A DNA stretch of 64,000 nucleotides. It comes from Planctomycetota bacterium (lineage in GTDB: Bacteria > Planctomycetota > Phycisphaerae > Phycisphaerales > SM1A02). Positions 40,509-51,469 of the stretch are shown piece by piece (the first letter of the stretch is position 1; each line of letters opens with the position of its first letter). Below the pieces are notes generated by a model that had not been told where the DNA came from, searched no databases, and was given only the letters and a program-made list of their open reading frames with translations. The stretch spans positions 62,001-126,000 of the forward strand of contig JAAERN010000009.1 of NCBI GenBank assembly GCA_024230295.1, read 5' to 3'. Both the position numbers and the translations under genes were made by a program.

Positions 40509-42737
40509 ATGATGCTTGAAGCCATGATTATTGCAGGTGCTGCTGCGGCCCAAGATGCCGCAGCGACGCCCACTACCGATGATCTCATCCCACGCGAGGT
40601 GCTCTTTGGAAACCCCGAACGCTCCAGTGTGTCCATCAGTCCCGATGGATCGATGCTCGCGTTCCGCGCGCCAGTCGACGGCGTGATGAATGCGTGGGTG
40701 CAGCCGGTCGAGGGTGGTGAGCCCCGCGCGCTGACAAGTTTCACCGACCGACCCATCAGTGGCCTCGTTTGGTCGTGGAATGGCGAGCAACTGCTCTTTA
40801 CCAAGGACTCAGGGGGTGATGAGAATTATCACGTGTATACCGTTGATGTGGCCGGGGGCGAACCACGGGACCTGACGCCCATCGACGGTGTGCGAGCGAG
40901 CATCAGCGACACATCCAGAGACCGCCCGGATGAAGTTGTCATCAATATGAACGACACGAATCCCCAGTTCATGAATGTCTACAAGGTCAATACACGGACG
41001 GGCGAGCGCACACTCCTGCAGGAGAACGACGGATATCTCGGATACACCCTCGACGACGATTGGAATGTTCGCGTCCGCGCCAAGATGAATGACGACGGAG
41101 GTTTCATCACCGATCTTCGCGATGTGGGAAGCGACGAGTGGTATGAGTTCATGACCACTCCGCCTGATGAGATTATGACGACGCAGGTTGCCGGGTTCAA
41201 CAAGAAGGGTGACCGACTCTATGGCACATCCTCGCTTGGCCGCGACAAGGCGGCGCTTGTTTGGTGGAATCCTGAGAGGGGTGGCGCTGACAATCCAACC
41301 GTTGTATTCGAGTCAAAAAAAGCCGATGTGTCCGGTGGGATCGGTAACCCAGAAACGAACGAGCCCGAAGCGGTGATCGTGAACTATCTCAGGCCGGAGT
41401 GGCACATTCTTGATGAGTCTCTGGCGACCGACATTGATGGTCTCAAGAAGCTCGATCAGGGCGACTTCAGCATCACCGATCGCACGCGGGACAATCGCAC
41501 GTGGGTCGTGGCTTACAACCGTGACAGCGGCCCGCCGCGGTATTGGTTGTGGGATCGAGACAAGCAGCACGGGCGATTTCTCTTTACGACGTGGCCCGCG
41601 CTCGAGGGAAAACCACTTGCCGAAATGCAGACAGTGGAGATTCCAACGCGCGATGGTCTCGTCATGCCTTCGTATCTGACACTCCCCGAGGGTTCGGATG
41701 GCAAGAACCTGCCGATGATTCTCTTTGTGCACGGCGGCCCGTGGGCACGTGACGGGTGGGGCTACAACCCGTACCACCAGTGGCTCGCCAACCGTGGCTA
41801 TGCGGTTCTCAGTCCAAACTTCCGTGGCTCGACCGGATTCGGCAAGAACTTTGCTAATGCCGGAAACCGCGAGTGGTACGGCAAGATGCAGGATGATCTC
41901 AACGATGCCGTCGATTGGGCGGTTGCGAAGGGTGTTGTTGATCCGAAGCGTGTTGCCATCATGGGTGGCTCCTATGGTGGATATGCGACACTGGCCGGCC
42001 TGACGCGTGATCCCGAGAAGTTCGCGTGCGGCGTCGACATCGTCGGACCTTCCCATGTCAGAACGCTTATCAGTTCGGCGCCGCCGTACTGGAAGCCGAT
42101 GATGAAGATGTTTGAAGACCGCATCGGATCGATGGATGAACCGGCCTACCTCGACGCGATTTCACCACTGACACACGTGGAGTACATCAACAAGCCGCTA
42201 TTGATCGGGCAAGGTGCCAATGATCCGCGGGTCAAGGTCGCCGAGAGCGATCAGATCGTGGAGGCGATGAACATGCGGGCGTTGCCGGTGACCTATGTCG
42301 TCTTTCCGGACGAGGGCCACGGCTTCCGCAATCCCAAGAACAACTTGGCGTTCAACGCTGTGACCGAGGCGTTCCTAGCAGAGCATCTCGGCGGCCGCGC
42401 CGAGCCAGTTGGCGACGATCTGGTTGACTCGACTGCGCAGGTTCGGGACAAGGGTGGCCTCGACTTGGCGGTTGAGACCCATGTTGCGGTGGCTGGCGAA
42501 GACGAGTCGGCACCCATCGAAGCAGTGGCGATCGACGAGCTCTCCCCGGCTGAGCAGAAGCAAGTCGAGATGGTTCTGACCCAACTCGAACAGATACCAG
42601 TTGAACAGCTTCCATTGGCTCGCGATCAGATGATGCAGCAGCGAGCCATGGCGCCGCCCGAGGCAGTCAAACTCATTGACTACATCATCCAGCAACTCGA
42701 CGAGAAGATTGAACAGTCGACCAAAGAAAGCGGCTGA
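40509..42737 (+). CDS. S9 family peptidase (prolyl oligopeptidase)
   Basis: N-terminal beta-propeller, LPMILFVHGGPWARDGWGYNPYHQWLANRGYAVLSPNFRGSTGFGKNF, VAIMGGSYGGYATLAGLTRDP, GQGANDPRVKVAESDQIVEAM. Alternative start at 40476. Confidence 0.92.
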   Translation: MMLEAMIIAGAAAAQDAAATPTTDDLIPREVLFGNPERSSVSISPDGSMLAFRAPVDGVMNAWVQPVEGGEPRALTSFTDRPISGLVWSWNGEQLLFTKDSGGDENYHVYTVDVAGGEPRDLTPIDGVRASISDTSRDRPDEVVINMNDTNPQFMNVYKVNTRTGERTLLQENDGYLGYTLDDDWNVRVRAKMNDDGGFITDLRDVGSDEWYEFMTTPPDEIMTTQVAGFNKKGDRLYGTSSLGRDKAALVWWNPERGGADNPTVVFESKKADVSGGIGNPETNEPEAVIVNYLRPEWHILDESLATDIDGLKKLDQGDFSITDRTRDNRTWVVAYNRDSGPPRYWLWDRDKQHGRFLFTTWPALEGKPLAEMQTVEIPTRDGLVMPSYLTLPEGSDGKNLPMILFVHGGPWARDGWGYNPYHQWLANRGYAVLSPNFRGSTGFGKNFANAGNREWYGKMQDDLNDAVDWAVAKGVVDPKRVAIMGGSYGGYATLAGLTRDPEKFACGVDIVGPSHVRTLISSAPPYWKPMMKMFEDRIGSMDEPAYLDAISPLTHVEYINKPLLIGQGANDPRVKVAESDQIVEAMNMRALPVTYVVFPDEGHGFRNPKNNLAFNAVTEAFLAEHLGGRAEPVGDDLVDSTAQVRDKGGLDLAVETHVAVAGEDESAPIEAVAIDELSPAEQKQVEMVLTQLEQIPVEQLPLARDQMMQQRAMAPPEAVKLIDYIIQQLDEKIEQSTKESG

Positions 42738-42747
42738 TCGCACTACA

Positions 42748-42782
42748 AAGGGGTCAGGTACCGCCTCGGTACCTGACCCCTT
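42748..42782. repeat. Perfect palindromic hairpin AAGGGGTCAGGTACC-GCCTC-GGTACCTGACCCCTT (REP-like or terminator)
   Basis: 15-bp perfect stem with 5-nt loop, intergenic, 10 nt after a stop codon and 13 nt before the next predicted start. Confidence 0.9.
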
Positions 42783-42795
42783 ATCCTCTTCCACA

Positions 42796-43926
42796 ATGCT
42801 CCGGCACGTCTTTACTGCCATCCGTGTATTGCTTGTGCTTGCAGCCGTCGCGATCGTTGTGCTGGTGGTCAACTGGCGGACGATACTGGTCATTCCGGCG
42901 GGCGAGCCGGGGCTTGATGGTTCTACCAGAGAAATACCAACTACCTATGTACTGACTTCGGTCGAGGATGCTGCCCCCGGCGCCGTGTGGGTGAAGACCG
43001 AGTCTGGACTCGCTGGTGAAGTCGGGGTCAATCTCGTGAAACCCGGCATGCTCGATGTCTTTGCCGGAGCAAATGGTTGGTGGCTGCTGATCGGACTTGG
43101 TTTGGTTGGATGCATCTATCCGCTTCAGGCGACACGGTGGTGGATTCTGATGCGGTGCCGCGGCCTTTCAGCAGCGTGGCCTCGAACGCTCCGCCTTGTG
43201 CTGGTTGGTGCCTTCTGCAACTTCTTTCTGCCTGGGACCGAGGGCGGCGACATCGTCAAAGCGTGGGCCGCTGCCAAGAGATCGGACAGACGCGTTGAAG
43301 CGGTGATGAGTGTTGTGTTTGACCGCATCACAGGTCTCGTCGGTCTCATCATCCTCGCGGCAGTCGTTGGCATCTTCTTGGCGGAATCCGAACAAGCGCA
43401 GCAGATCGGCGCATGGGCTGGCTGGGGCATGGTTGCGATTGGCGCGATTGCCGTCATCGCCTTCTTCATAGCGACCCGTGGATGGCTTCGACTCCCGGAA
43501 ATATCGCGGACGTTCGGCGGCGGTCTGCCCGCGCGAATGATCACGGCCGCCCGGGCCTACGCGCAACATCCTGGGGCGGTACTCAGTGCAACGATCGTCT
43601 CGGTTGGCGTACAAGTACTACTGGCTTCCGCAGCGGGCTGCGCCGCGTGGTCGCTCGGTGTGACCCACGATCTCACGGTCGTGCTTGCGGTGATGCCGAT
43701 CCTCTTCCTCGCCGCTGCGGTGCCATTTACTTGGCAAGGTGTTGGCGTCATGGAGATGCTCGGGATTGCCCTTCTTGCTGTACCCGGTGTTGCAAGCGTC
43801 AACCAAATTATTGGGCTCCTCTTGTTGTATCGGGGGTTTGAGCTTGCGTGGGGAGGAGTGGGAGCATTGCTGATGTTGGGGACAGGAATTAGGCTCCATC
43901 CAGAGTGGAATCACACTGCGCCCTGA
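42796..43926 (+). CDS. YbhN/LPG-synthase-TM-like integral membrane protein (flippase-like family)
   Basis: Multiple TM segments, FCNFFLPGTEGGDIVKAWAAAK, AVMSVVFDRITGLVGLIIL, AVPFTWQGVGVMEMLGIAL. ORF opens at 42676. Confidence 0.8.
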   Translation: MLRHVFTAIRVLLVLAAVAIVVLVVNWRTILVIPAGEPGLDGSTREIPTTYVLTSVEDAAPGAVWVKTESGLAGEVGVNLVKPGMLDVFAGANGWWLLIGLGLVGCIYPLQATRWWILMRCRGLSAAWPRTLRLVLVGAFCNFFLPGTEGGDIVKAWAAAKRSDRRVEAVMSVVFDRITGLVGLIILAAVVGIFLAESEQAQQIGAWAGWGMVAIGAIAVIAFFIATRGWLRLPEISRTFGGGLPARMITAARAYAQHPGAVLSATIVSVGVQVLLASAAGCAAWSLGVTHDLTVVLAVMPILFLAAAVPFTWQGVGVMEMLGIALLAVPGVASVNQIIGLLLLYRGFELAWGGVGALLMLGTGIRLHPEWNHTAP

Positions 43927-43955
43927 TATCATGGCGCGGACAGGATCCTCCATTA

Positions 43956-45131
43956 ATGCGCACAGAATTTCTTCCATTTGCCAAACCCTCAATCAGCGAG
44001 GAGGACGTGGCAGCCGTATTGGAGACCCTCCGAAGCGGCTGGATCACGACAGGGGCAAAGTGCGCAGCCTTTGAAGAAGCACTCTGCGATCGCCTCGGAT
44101 GCAAGACCGCCGTAGCGGTCACAAGTGGGACTGCTGCCATGCAGTTGGCCCTTCATGCGATTGATATTGGCCCAGGCGATGAGGTCATCACACCTTCGAT
44201 GACATGGGTCTCGACACCAAACCTCATCACGATGCGTGGGGCAACCCCAGTTTTTGTCGACGTCGATCGTGACACACTCATGGCCTCACCCGACGCAGTC
44301 GCTTCGGCTGTTACCGACCGCACACGTGCCATTATTCCGGTCGATTATGCAGGAGCCGCGCTGGATTTGCAGCCGATGCGCACACTTTCCTCAGAACGTG
44401 GGATTCCACTCATCGAAGATGCGGCCCATGCGATCGGTACGGTGCGTGCTGCGGGAGAAGTAGTTGGCTCGCAAGGAACGGCCATCTTCAGTTTGCATCC
44501 AATCAAGACGATCACCAGTGGCGAGGGCGGTGTGTTGGTGAGCGACGATGAAGAACTTGGTAATCGAATTCGACGGCTTCGATTCCACGGGCTCGGCGTT
44601 GATGCGTGGCAGCGTGGTCAGCAGGGACGTGCTCCGCAGGCTGAAGTCATCGAGCCAGGTTACAAGTGCAATCTTCCAGACATGAACGCAGTACTTGGGC
44701 TGAAACAACTCAAGCGTCTCGATGCATTTATCGAACGCCGAACTGAACTCGCCATGCGGTATCGTGAACAACTTGCCGATATTCCAGGTGTGACGCCGCT
44801 CAGCGACTCCGCCGAGACCCAGCGTCACAGTTGGCACCTGTTTATCGTTCGCGTGGATCCCGACACATCAGGCATTGACCGTGATGGGTTCATGGAAGGC
44901 CTCAAGGCGAGAAACATCGGAACAGGTATTCACTTCCGCGCTGCCCATTCCCACGCGTGGTATCGCAACAATGGCGATATGTGGCGAGCGGATGACTTAT
45001 CCAACACCGAATGGAACAACGATCGAATCTGTTCGATACCTCTCTTCCCCGATATGACCGACGCCGATCAGTGTGATGTGATGGACGCGATTCGTGCCGT
45101 GGTACCCGCCGTAGAAGGTGTGCAGACATGA
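43956..45131 (+). CDS. arnB: UDP-4-amino-4-deoxy-L-arabinose aminotransferase (DegT/DnrJ family)
   Basis: [80 protein letters not shown] (PLP Lys). First gene in arn order. Confidence 0.93.
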   Translation: MRTEFLPFAKPSISEEDVAAVLETLRSGWITTGAKCAAFEEALCDRLGCKTAVAVTSGTAAMQLALHAIDIGPGDEVITPSMTWVSTPNLITMRGATPVFVDVDRDTLMASPDAVASAVTDRTRAIIPVDYAGAALDLQPMRTLSSERGIPLIEDAAHAIGTVRAAGEVVGSQGTAIFSLHPIKTITSGEGGVLVSDDEELGNRIRRLRFHGLGVDAWQRGQQGRAPQAEVIEPGYKCNLPDMNAVLGLKQLKRLDAFIERRTELAMRYREQLADIPGVTPLSDSAETQRHSWHLFIVRVDPDTSGIDRDGFMEGLKARNIGTGIHFRAAHSHAWYRNNGDMWRADDLSNTEWNNDRICSIPLFPDMTDADQCDVMDAIRAVVPAVEGVQT

Positions 45132-46132
45132 ACATGTCCGTTTCTATTGTGATTCCGGTCTATAACGAAGCCGAAAACATCGACGCTCTTGTGCGGCGGG
45201 TGAGCGAAGCGTGCAACGAGTTGAATGGACCTTGGGAAGTGATATTGGTCGATGACGGAAGCCGAGATGGCTCCATCGAGAAACTTGAGGCCGCGGCCGA
45301 GCGGTGGGACGGAAAGATCCAAGCGATCATTCTCAACCGAAATTATGGCCAGCACGCAGCGATTATGTGCGGCTTCGGGCACGCGAGCGGCGACATGATC
45401 ATCACGCTCGATGCGGATCTGCAGAATCCACCCGAAGAGATTCCCCGGCTGGCAGAGATGATTGAGCAAGGCAACGATGTCGTGGGGACCATTCGGCGGA
45501 ATCGACAGGACACGTTATTCAGGCGATTCGCTTCGGGCCGCATCAACTGGATGGTCAAAAAGGCAACCGGCGTCGGCATGAGCGATTACGGCTGCATGCT
45601 TCGGGCTTATCGAAAACCCGTCGTTGAAGCGATGCTGCAGTGCCGCGAGCGGAGCACATTTATACCGGTGCTTGCCAACAGTTTCGCGAAGCGAGCGATT
45701 GAGATCGAAGTCGCACACGCCGAACGGGCGGCAGGAGAATCGAAGTACAGCGTCTGGAAACTCGTCAATCTCCAGTTTGACCTGCTTACCAGCATGACGA
45801 CTACACCGCTTCGAATGCTGTCCTGGTTTGGTGTTGCAATTGCTGCGGGGGGGGTCGGATTCGGCCTCCTCTTGCTCATCGGTCGGGTGCTCTTTGGTGC
45901 GGAGTGGGCGGCCGAGGGCGTCTTCACGCTCTTTGCGATCCTGTTTATCTTCATCGGTGCGCAGTTTGTCGCCATGGGCCTTCTTGGCGAATATTTAGGA
46001 CGCGTGTATCACGACGTTCGCGGGCGGCCTCGATATTTTATAGATCACATCGCCGGGCATTCGAGCCTCGGCGGAAGCGATGCTGGCGAAACGGCCGCAT
46101 CAGCCGCCCTTGAAAGGCAGATTCAGACATGA
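45128..46132 (+). CDS. arnC: Undecaprenyl-phosphate 4-deoxy-4-formamido-L-arabinose transferase
   Basis: [55 protein letters not shown], two C-terminal TM helices. Confidence 0.92.
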   Translation: MNMSVSIVIPVYNEAENIDALVRRVSEACNELNGPWEVILVDDGSRDGSIEKLEAAAERWDGKIQAIILNRNYGQHAAIMCGFGHASGDMIITLDADLQNPPEEIPRLAEMIEQGNDVVGTIRRNRQDTLFRRFASGRINWMVKKATGVGMSDYGCMLRAYRKPVVEAMLQCRERSTFIPVLANSFAKRAIEIEVAHAERAAGESKYSVWKLVNLQFDLLTSMTTTPLRMLSWFGVAIAAGGVGFGLLLLIGRVLFGAEWAAEGVFTLFAILFIFIGAQFVAMGLLGEYLGRVYHDVRGRPRYFIDHIAGHSSLGGSDAGETAASAALERQIQT

Positions 46133-48138
46133 AGATCGTACTCTTTGCGTACCACGAAATCGGCGTCGCAGCACTTGAAGCAATGCTTCGGAGTGGTATT
46201 GAGATCGCCGCTGTGTTCACGCACACAGATGACCCAGCAGAAGGGGGCTGGTACCGGTCAGTCGCTCGGGTGGCCGCCCAAGAGGGTATTCCTGTGTTCG
46301 CCCCGGAGAATCCCAACCATCCAATTTGGGTGGATCGGATTCAACAGTGGGACCCCGACGCGATCTTCTCGGCGCATTATCGCAGCATGATTGGTTCGAA
46401 AATCCTCGATCTGTGCCCGGATGCATGCTTCAACATTCACGCTTCACTTCTTCCAAAGTACCGGGGGCGGTGTCCCATCAACTGGGTCATCATCAATGGT
46501 GAATCTGAGACTGGTGTCACGCTGCATCACATGACGTCCGTTGCGGATGCGGGTGACATCGTGGCGCAGCAGAAGATCACGATCGACGAAGATGAAACCG
46601 CGGCCACATTGACTTCGCGTCTCGTGAAGGCTACCGGTGCCATGCTGGACGACGCGATTCCCGCGATGCAGCGGGGGGATTCAACGAGAACGCTACAGGA
46701 TGCATCGAGGGCTACGACCTATCCCGGCAGATGCCCGGAAGATGGCCGCATCGACTGGTCTGATTCCGCGACGGCCATCCAGAGTCTTGTTCGCGGCGTG
46801 ACGTATCCTTGGCCAGGAGCATTCTCCTTTGCTGGCGATCGTAAGATCTTGGTGTGGCAGGCAACGGTGATGCCTGGCGCGCCGGGGACAAGTCCAGGCA
46901 CGGTTCTATCAACCACACCCCTGACTGTGTCGTGTGGCGAAGACGCCCTGCAGATTGATGCCGGGCAGGACGAGGATGGCGTTTGGTCGAGCGGATCACA
47001 CTTGGCCAAGGAACTGAACCTCGTTGATGGAATGCGACTGGGCAAGTCTGATCCTGTGGCGGCACCGCGGAAGCGATCGGTGCTCATCCTTGGAGTCAAC
47101 GGGTTCATTGGAAGCCACCTCTCAGAGCAACTCCTCGCAAATGACTATGAAGTGTTCGGGATGGATCTTCGCTCGACAAATGTGGCGCATCTTGTCGACC
47201 GGCCGGGATTTCATTACCTCGAAGGCGATATCGCCATCAACCGTGAGTGGGTCGAGTACCACGTCCGTAAGTGTGACGTAGTTCTCCCCCTCGTTGCGAT
47301 TGCCACGCCGATTGAATACGTTCGCAATCCACTTCGGGTCTTCGAATTGGACTTTGAGCAGAATCTTCAGGTTGTTCGTGACTGTGTGAAATATGGTCGA
47401 CGAATCATCTTCCCGTCTACAAGCGAGGTGTACGGGATGTGTACCGATATGGCCTTCGATGAAGATGAATCGAATCTGGTGCTGGGGCCGATCAGTAAAC
47501 AGCGTTGGATCTACTCGTGTTCCAAACAGTTGCTCGATCGTGTGATATGGGCGTACGGCGTGAAGGAGGGCCTAGACTTCACGCTCTTCCGACCATTCAA
47601 CTGGATCGGTCCACGTCTCGACACACTCGATGCAGCGAGAGTCGGCTCGTCGCGGGCGATCACCCAACTCATTCTGAATCTCGTTGAAGGAACGCCCATC
47701 CAACTTGTGGATGGCGGTGAGCAAAAGCGATGTTTCACAGATGTCAACGAAGGCGTCGATTGCCTGTTCAGAATGATTGACGACACGACGGGTCGGAGTA
47801 CCTCACAGATCATTAATGTGGGCAACCCTGATAATGAAGCGAGCATCAAGGAACTTGCGGAGATGATCGTTGCCCGCTTCGACAAGCATCCACTAAGGCA
47901 TCGGTTCCCGCCGTTTGCGGGATACCGTATCGTTGAGAGTGGGAAGTACTACGGCAAGGGATATCAGGATGTGCAGCACCGCCGTCCATCGATTCGCAAT
48001 GCCACCCGTACTTTGGATTGGGTTCCGACCATCTCTACCGAGGAGTCCGTCGCGAGAACCGTTGACTGGTTCATCGAGGATCATGTGCGGGCGCTTGGTG
48101 CGGCACAAATCACATCGGAGGCTCCGACAGGCGCATGA
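46129..48138 (+). CDS. arnA: Bifunctional UDP-Ara4N formyltransferase / UDP-glucuronate oxidative decarboxylase
   Basis: Formyltransferase [39 protein letters not shown]-binding [27 protein letters not shown] catalytic Tyr/Lys. Confidence 0.95.
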   Translation: MKIVLFAYHEIGVAALEAMLRSGIEIAAVFTHTDDPAEGGWYRSVARVAAQEGIPVFAPENPNHPIWVDRIQQWDPDAIFSAHYRSMIGSKILDLCPDACFNIHASLLPKYRGRCPINWVIINGESETGVTLHHMTSVADAGDIVAQQKITIDEDETAATLTSRLVKATGAMLDDAIPAMQRGDSTRTLQDASRATTYPGRCPEDGRIDWSDSATAIQSLVRGVTYPWPGAFSFAGDRKILVWQATVMPGAPGTSPGTVLSTTPLTVSCGEDALQIDAGQDEDGVWSSGSHLAKELNLVDGMRLGKSDPVAAPRKRSVLILGVNGFIGSHLSEQLLANDYEVFGMDLRSTNVAHLVDRPGFHYLEGDIAINREWVEYHVRKCDVVLPLVAIATPIEYVRNPLRVFELDFEQNLQVVRDCVKYGRRIIFPSTSEVYGMCTDMAFDEDESNLVLGPISKQRWIYSCSKQLLDRVIWAYGVKEGLDFTLFRPFNWIGPRLDTLDAARVGSSRAITQLILNLVEGTPIQLVDGGEQKRCFTDVNEGVDCLFRMIDDTTGRSTSQIINVGNPDNEASIKELAEMIVARFDKHPLRHRFPPFAGYRIVESGKYYGKGYQDVQHRRPSIRNATRTLDWVPTISTEESVARTVDWFIEDHVRALGAAQITSEAPTGA

Positions 48139-49007
48139 GACTCGCCCTGCGTATCGATGTCGATACGTACCGGGGAACCCGCGACGGCTTGCCCGTCCTG
48201 CGAAAGATGCTGCACGCGCGTGGGATCCAAGCTTCCTTCTTTTTGAGTTGCGGTCCAGACAATATGGGCCGACACATTCGCCGGCTGATTCGTCCGGCGT
48301 TTCTATCGAAGATGCTCCGGTCCGGTGCTCCGAGCATGTATGGATGGGACATCGTGTTGCGGGGGACGATATGGCCGGGACCAGTGATTCACCGCCACTT
48401 AGCGTCCCAGATGAAGTCCGTTGCCGACGACGGGCATGAAATCGGCGTGCACGCATGGGACCACTACTGGTGGCAAACGTCTGCCCATTCGGCATCTCCT
48501 GAACGGATGTCAGAGGAAATGGCACGTGCGCATGAGGCGATAGCAGACGTGATCGGGCGCGAACCAACGTGCGCCGCGGCGCCGGGGTGGATATGCACCC
48601 CCGACATGCTTCATCTGCGAGATCAATTCAATTATGAATACGTGAGTGACTGCCGAGGGCAAGGAGTCTTTCAGCCAGTAGGTGGACCGCCGCAAGTAAG
48701 TGTCAACCTCCCAACATGGGACGAAGTGGTTGGTCGGGACGGTGTTACTGATTCCAACTTCAATGAATATTTGATGGGGTGTTTGCGGCGGGATGGGTTT
48801 GACGTGTTGACGATCCATGCCGAGTCTGAGGGCGGTGTCAAGGCCCGTCTATTTGAAGACTTCCTCGATCGAGCACTGGCAGACGGTCTCAATATCGTGC
48901 CGCTGAGCACACTTGTGGAATCAAATGTACCCACGGGTCAGTTGGGCCGCGGAGTTGTGCCGGGCCGTGAAGGATGGGTTGCTGTACGGGAGGACACGCC
49001 CGAATGA
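48135..49007 (+). CDS. arnD: 4-deoxy-4-formamido-L-arabinose-phosphoundecaprenol deformylase (polysaccharide deacetylase family)
   Basis: [62 protein letters not shown]; position in arn order. Confidence 0.93.
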   Translation: MRLALRIDVDTYRGTRDGLPVLRKMLHARGIQASFFLSCGPDNMGRHIRRLIRPAFLSKMLRSGAPSMYGWDIVLRGTIWPGPVIHRHLASQMKSVADDGHEIGVHAWDHYWWQTSAHSASPERMSEEMARAHEAIADVIGREPTCAAAPGWICTPDMLHLRDQFNYEYVSDCRGQGVFQPVGGPPQVSVNLPTWDEVVGRDGVTDSNFNEYLMGCLRRDGFDVLTIHAESEGGVKARLFEDFLDRALADGLNIVPLSTLVESNVPTGQLGRGVVPGREGWVAVREDTPE

Positions 49008-50740
49008 AACAACTAAGTGCTCAGCGTGCGGAAAGCCGTCGGTTTACGCGGTGGGCCATCATCGGACTCATCGTGATATTCATTGGTATCTACGTACTTC
49101 CACTTGGCCTACGGCCCATGGTTGTTCCCGACGAGGCCCGCTACGCGGCGATCCCCGCTGAGATGATTCGAACTGGTGAGTGGACTGTCCCACACCTAGC
49201 TGGAATTCGGTACTTCGAAAAACCCGTGCTTGGCTACTGGATGACTGCGGCATCGTTTCTTGCCTTTGGTGAAAACACCGAAGCGCTGAGGCTGCCTTCA
49301 GCTGTGATGTCCGGCCTCGCCATCATCATGATTTTGCTGTTCGTTCGGCGTTGGACGGGGCGCTGGGACATAGCAACACTCTCTGGTGTCGTTCTGGCAA
49401 CCTGCCTCGAACCAGTGATCTTGGGAACAACCGCCATTTTGGATGCTCCCTTTGCAGCTTGTGTGACCGCGACCATTGTGTGTTTCTATCTCGGATGGCG
49501 AAGTCAAAGCAGTTCCAAATATGGCTGGTTAATTAGTGCGGGTGTGGCATGCGGTGCTGCGTTTCTCATCAAGGGATTTCTGGCAGTCGCACTGCCAACG
49601 ATGGTGCTGGCGCCATGGCTGGCGTGGAGTGGCCGGTGGAAGGATCTTGTGACACTACCGTGGTTGCCGGCTGCTGCCGCCATTGCGACAGCACTTCCAT
49701 GGTCGATTGCGGTTCATGGCGCGTCACCAGAGTATTGGGATTACTTCTTCTGGGTTGAGCATATTCAACGATTCACGGGAGGTGCGGAGGCACAACACCC
49801 CGAGCCATGGTGGTTCTTCGCCCCCATCTTGGTGGTGGGCTTGATTCCATGGCTCTTCGCATCGCCCCTGGCGGTGATGGGGCTTGCAAGGCGGGGCTTT
49901 GGATCTCCGGAGAGCCGCCTGCTCCTGTGTTGGGCAGTTCTACCGCTGATCTTCTTCTCGGTGTCGTCCGGGAAGTTGCCGACCTACATTCTTCCGTGCT
50001 TCCCACCATTCGCGGCTTTGATAACGGTCGGGCTTATTGAGCACTTTGGTTCTGTGGACAACCATCGCCGTGTTGGTCAACTCATTCCTGGTTCAATTCT
50101 CGCGGTGATCGGGATAGTTGCGATTGTGTCTTCGCCATTTATTCCAACAGATTCGGTGCATGGCGGCCCATGGGAAGATGGTGGCACATGGCGGTTGGCC
50201 ATAGTTGGCCTGACGCTCCTTTTTTGGGGCGGTACAGATTGGGTCTCATGTAGATCGGACGATGGTCTCCGGCGAGTTTTCATAGGTGGTATCGGCGCTG
50301 CAGCATTCCTAGCCATCATGCCGAGCCTTCTTCCAACAGGATGGATGAAAATATCCAAGGCCCCGATGGCGTGGCTTCATCAGTGGACACCATTGGCCGA
50401 GCGATCGACCGTCTTGGCCGATCGCGATCTGATCCACGCCGGATACTGGATCTGGCCCAACGCTGATGTGCACCTTTTTGGTAACCCCGGCGAGATGAAG
50501 TGGGGGGTGATGAACTTCAAAGAGCATGCTGAGGCGCACATCCAGACCTCTGATCTGGCCAAGGCGGTGCAGGCGGCCTCGCTAGAGCAACCGGTCATTT
50601 TGGTAGTGACTCGTCCTGATCAGTATCAAAAAATCATCGGCCGACTTGTTGGTATCAATCACATTTCTGAGCCCGCCACCAAATCCGATCGAGATGTCCT
50701 GTTGGCAGTTTGGCCGGCCGAGGCGATGCCCGCGAATTAG
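49004..50740 (+). CDS. arnT: Undecaprenyl phosphate-alpha-L-Ara4N transferase / GT83-like glycosyltransferase
   Basis: VVPDEARYAAIPAEMIRTGEWTVPHLAGIRYFEKPVLGYWMTAASF, SVSSGKLPTYILPCFPPFAALI. ATGA overlap with arnD. Confidence 0.9.
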   Translation: MKQLSAQRAESRRFTRWAIIGLIVIFIGIYVLPLGLRPMVVPDEARYAAIPAEMIRTGEWTVPHLAGIRYFEKPVLGYWMTAASFLAFGENTEALRLPSAVMSGLAIIMILLFVRRWTGRWDIATLSGVVLATCLEPVILGTTAILDAPFAACVTATIVCFYLGWRSQSSSKYGWLISAGVACGAAFLIKGFLAVALPTMVLAPWLAWSGRWKDLVTLPWLPAAAAIATALPWSIAVHGASPEYWDYFFWVEHIQRFTGGAEAQHPEPWWFFAPILVVGLIPWLFASPLAVMGLARRGFGSPESRLLLCWAVLPLIFFSVSSGKLPTYILPCFPPFAALITVGLIEHFGSVDNHRRVGQLIPGSILAVIGIVAIVSSPFIPTDSVHGGPWEDGGTWRLAIVGLTLLFWGGTDWVSCRSDDGLRRVFIGGIGAAAFLAIMPSLLPTGWMKISKAPMAWLHQWTPLAERSTVLADRDLIHAGYWIWPNADVHLFGNPGEMKWGVMNFKEHAEAHIQTSDLAKAVQAASLEQPVILVVTRPDQYQKIIGRLVGINHISEPATKSDRDVLLAVWPAEAMPAN

Positions 50741-50820
50741 CAGCCGCATCGCCAATCGACAGCGCCGATTTGGATCAAACTGTTGATATCATTCGCGGTC
50801 TGCCTAAAGCGGGCAAAGCC

Positions 50821-51459
50821 ATGGAGGAACAACACACAATGAGTACTTGTTGCAGCACCGGACTTAGTGTACTTGTCACACAAGAAGCACCAGATTTCAC
50901 AGCCCAGACTGTCATGGCCGACGGAACGATTGGTGACTTGACACTCTCGTCATTCCGCGGAGAGTACGTCGTACTCTTCTTCTGGCCGCTTGACAACACA
51001 TTTGTGTGTCCGACCGAAATCATTGCGTTTGACAAGCGATACGACAAATTCAAGGAACGTGGATGTGAAGTGGTTGGCGTGAGCATCGACTCACCCTTCT
51101 CCCACATTGCATGGCGAGAGAAGCCTGTTGCCGAGGGCGGCATCGGACCAATTTCATATCCGATGGTGGCTGACATCAAACAGGAGATCTGCCGCGCGTA
51201 TGGTGTGCAGCACCCGAACGGACCGGCGCTTCGTGGGACATTTCTGATTGATCGCGACGGCGTTGTACGGCACCAAGTTGTCAACGACCTTCCACTTGGC
51301 CGGAATATCGACGAGACACTTCGCATGGTCGACGCACTGAAGTTCTTCGAGGCCAATGGCGAGGTGTGCCCGGCCGGATGGAGCGAAGGCGATTCCGCGA
51401 TGAAGCCAAATGCCGAGGGCGTTGCTGACTATCTCGCGACCAATGCGGGATCGCTTTGA
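50821..51459 (+). CDS. 2-Cys peroxiredoxin (AhpC/Prx family)
   Basis: APDFTAQTVMADG, FFWPLDNTFVCPTEIIAFD, VVGVSIDSPFSHIAW, resolving-Cys region NGEVCPAGW. Alternative start at 50839. Confidence 0.93.
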   Translation: MEEQHTMSTCCSTGLSVLVTQEAPDFTAQTVMADGTIGDLTLSSFRGEYVVLFFWPLDNTFVCPTEIIAFDKRYDKFKERGCEVVGVSIDSPFSHIAWREKPVAEGGIGPISYPMVADIKQEICRAYGVQHPNGPALRGTFLIDRDGVVRHQVVNDLPLGRNIDETLRMVDALKFFEANGEVCPAGWSEGDSAMKPNAEGVADYLATNAGSL

Positions 51460-51469
51460 TCTCTAGGAT

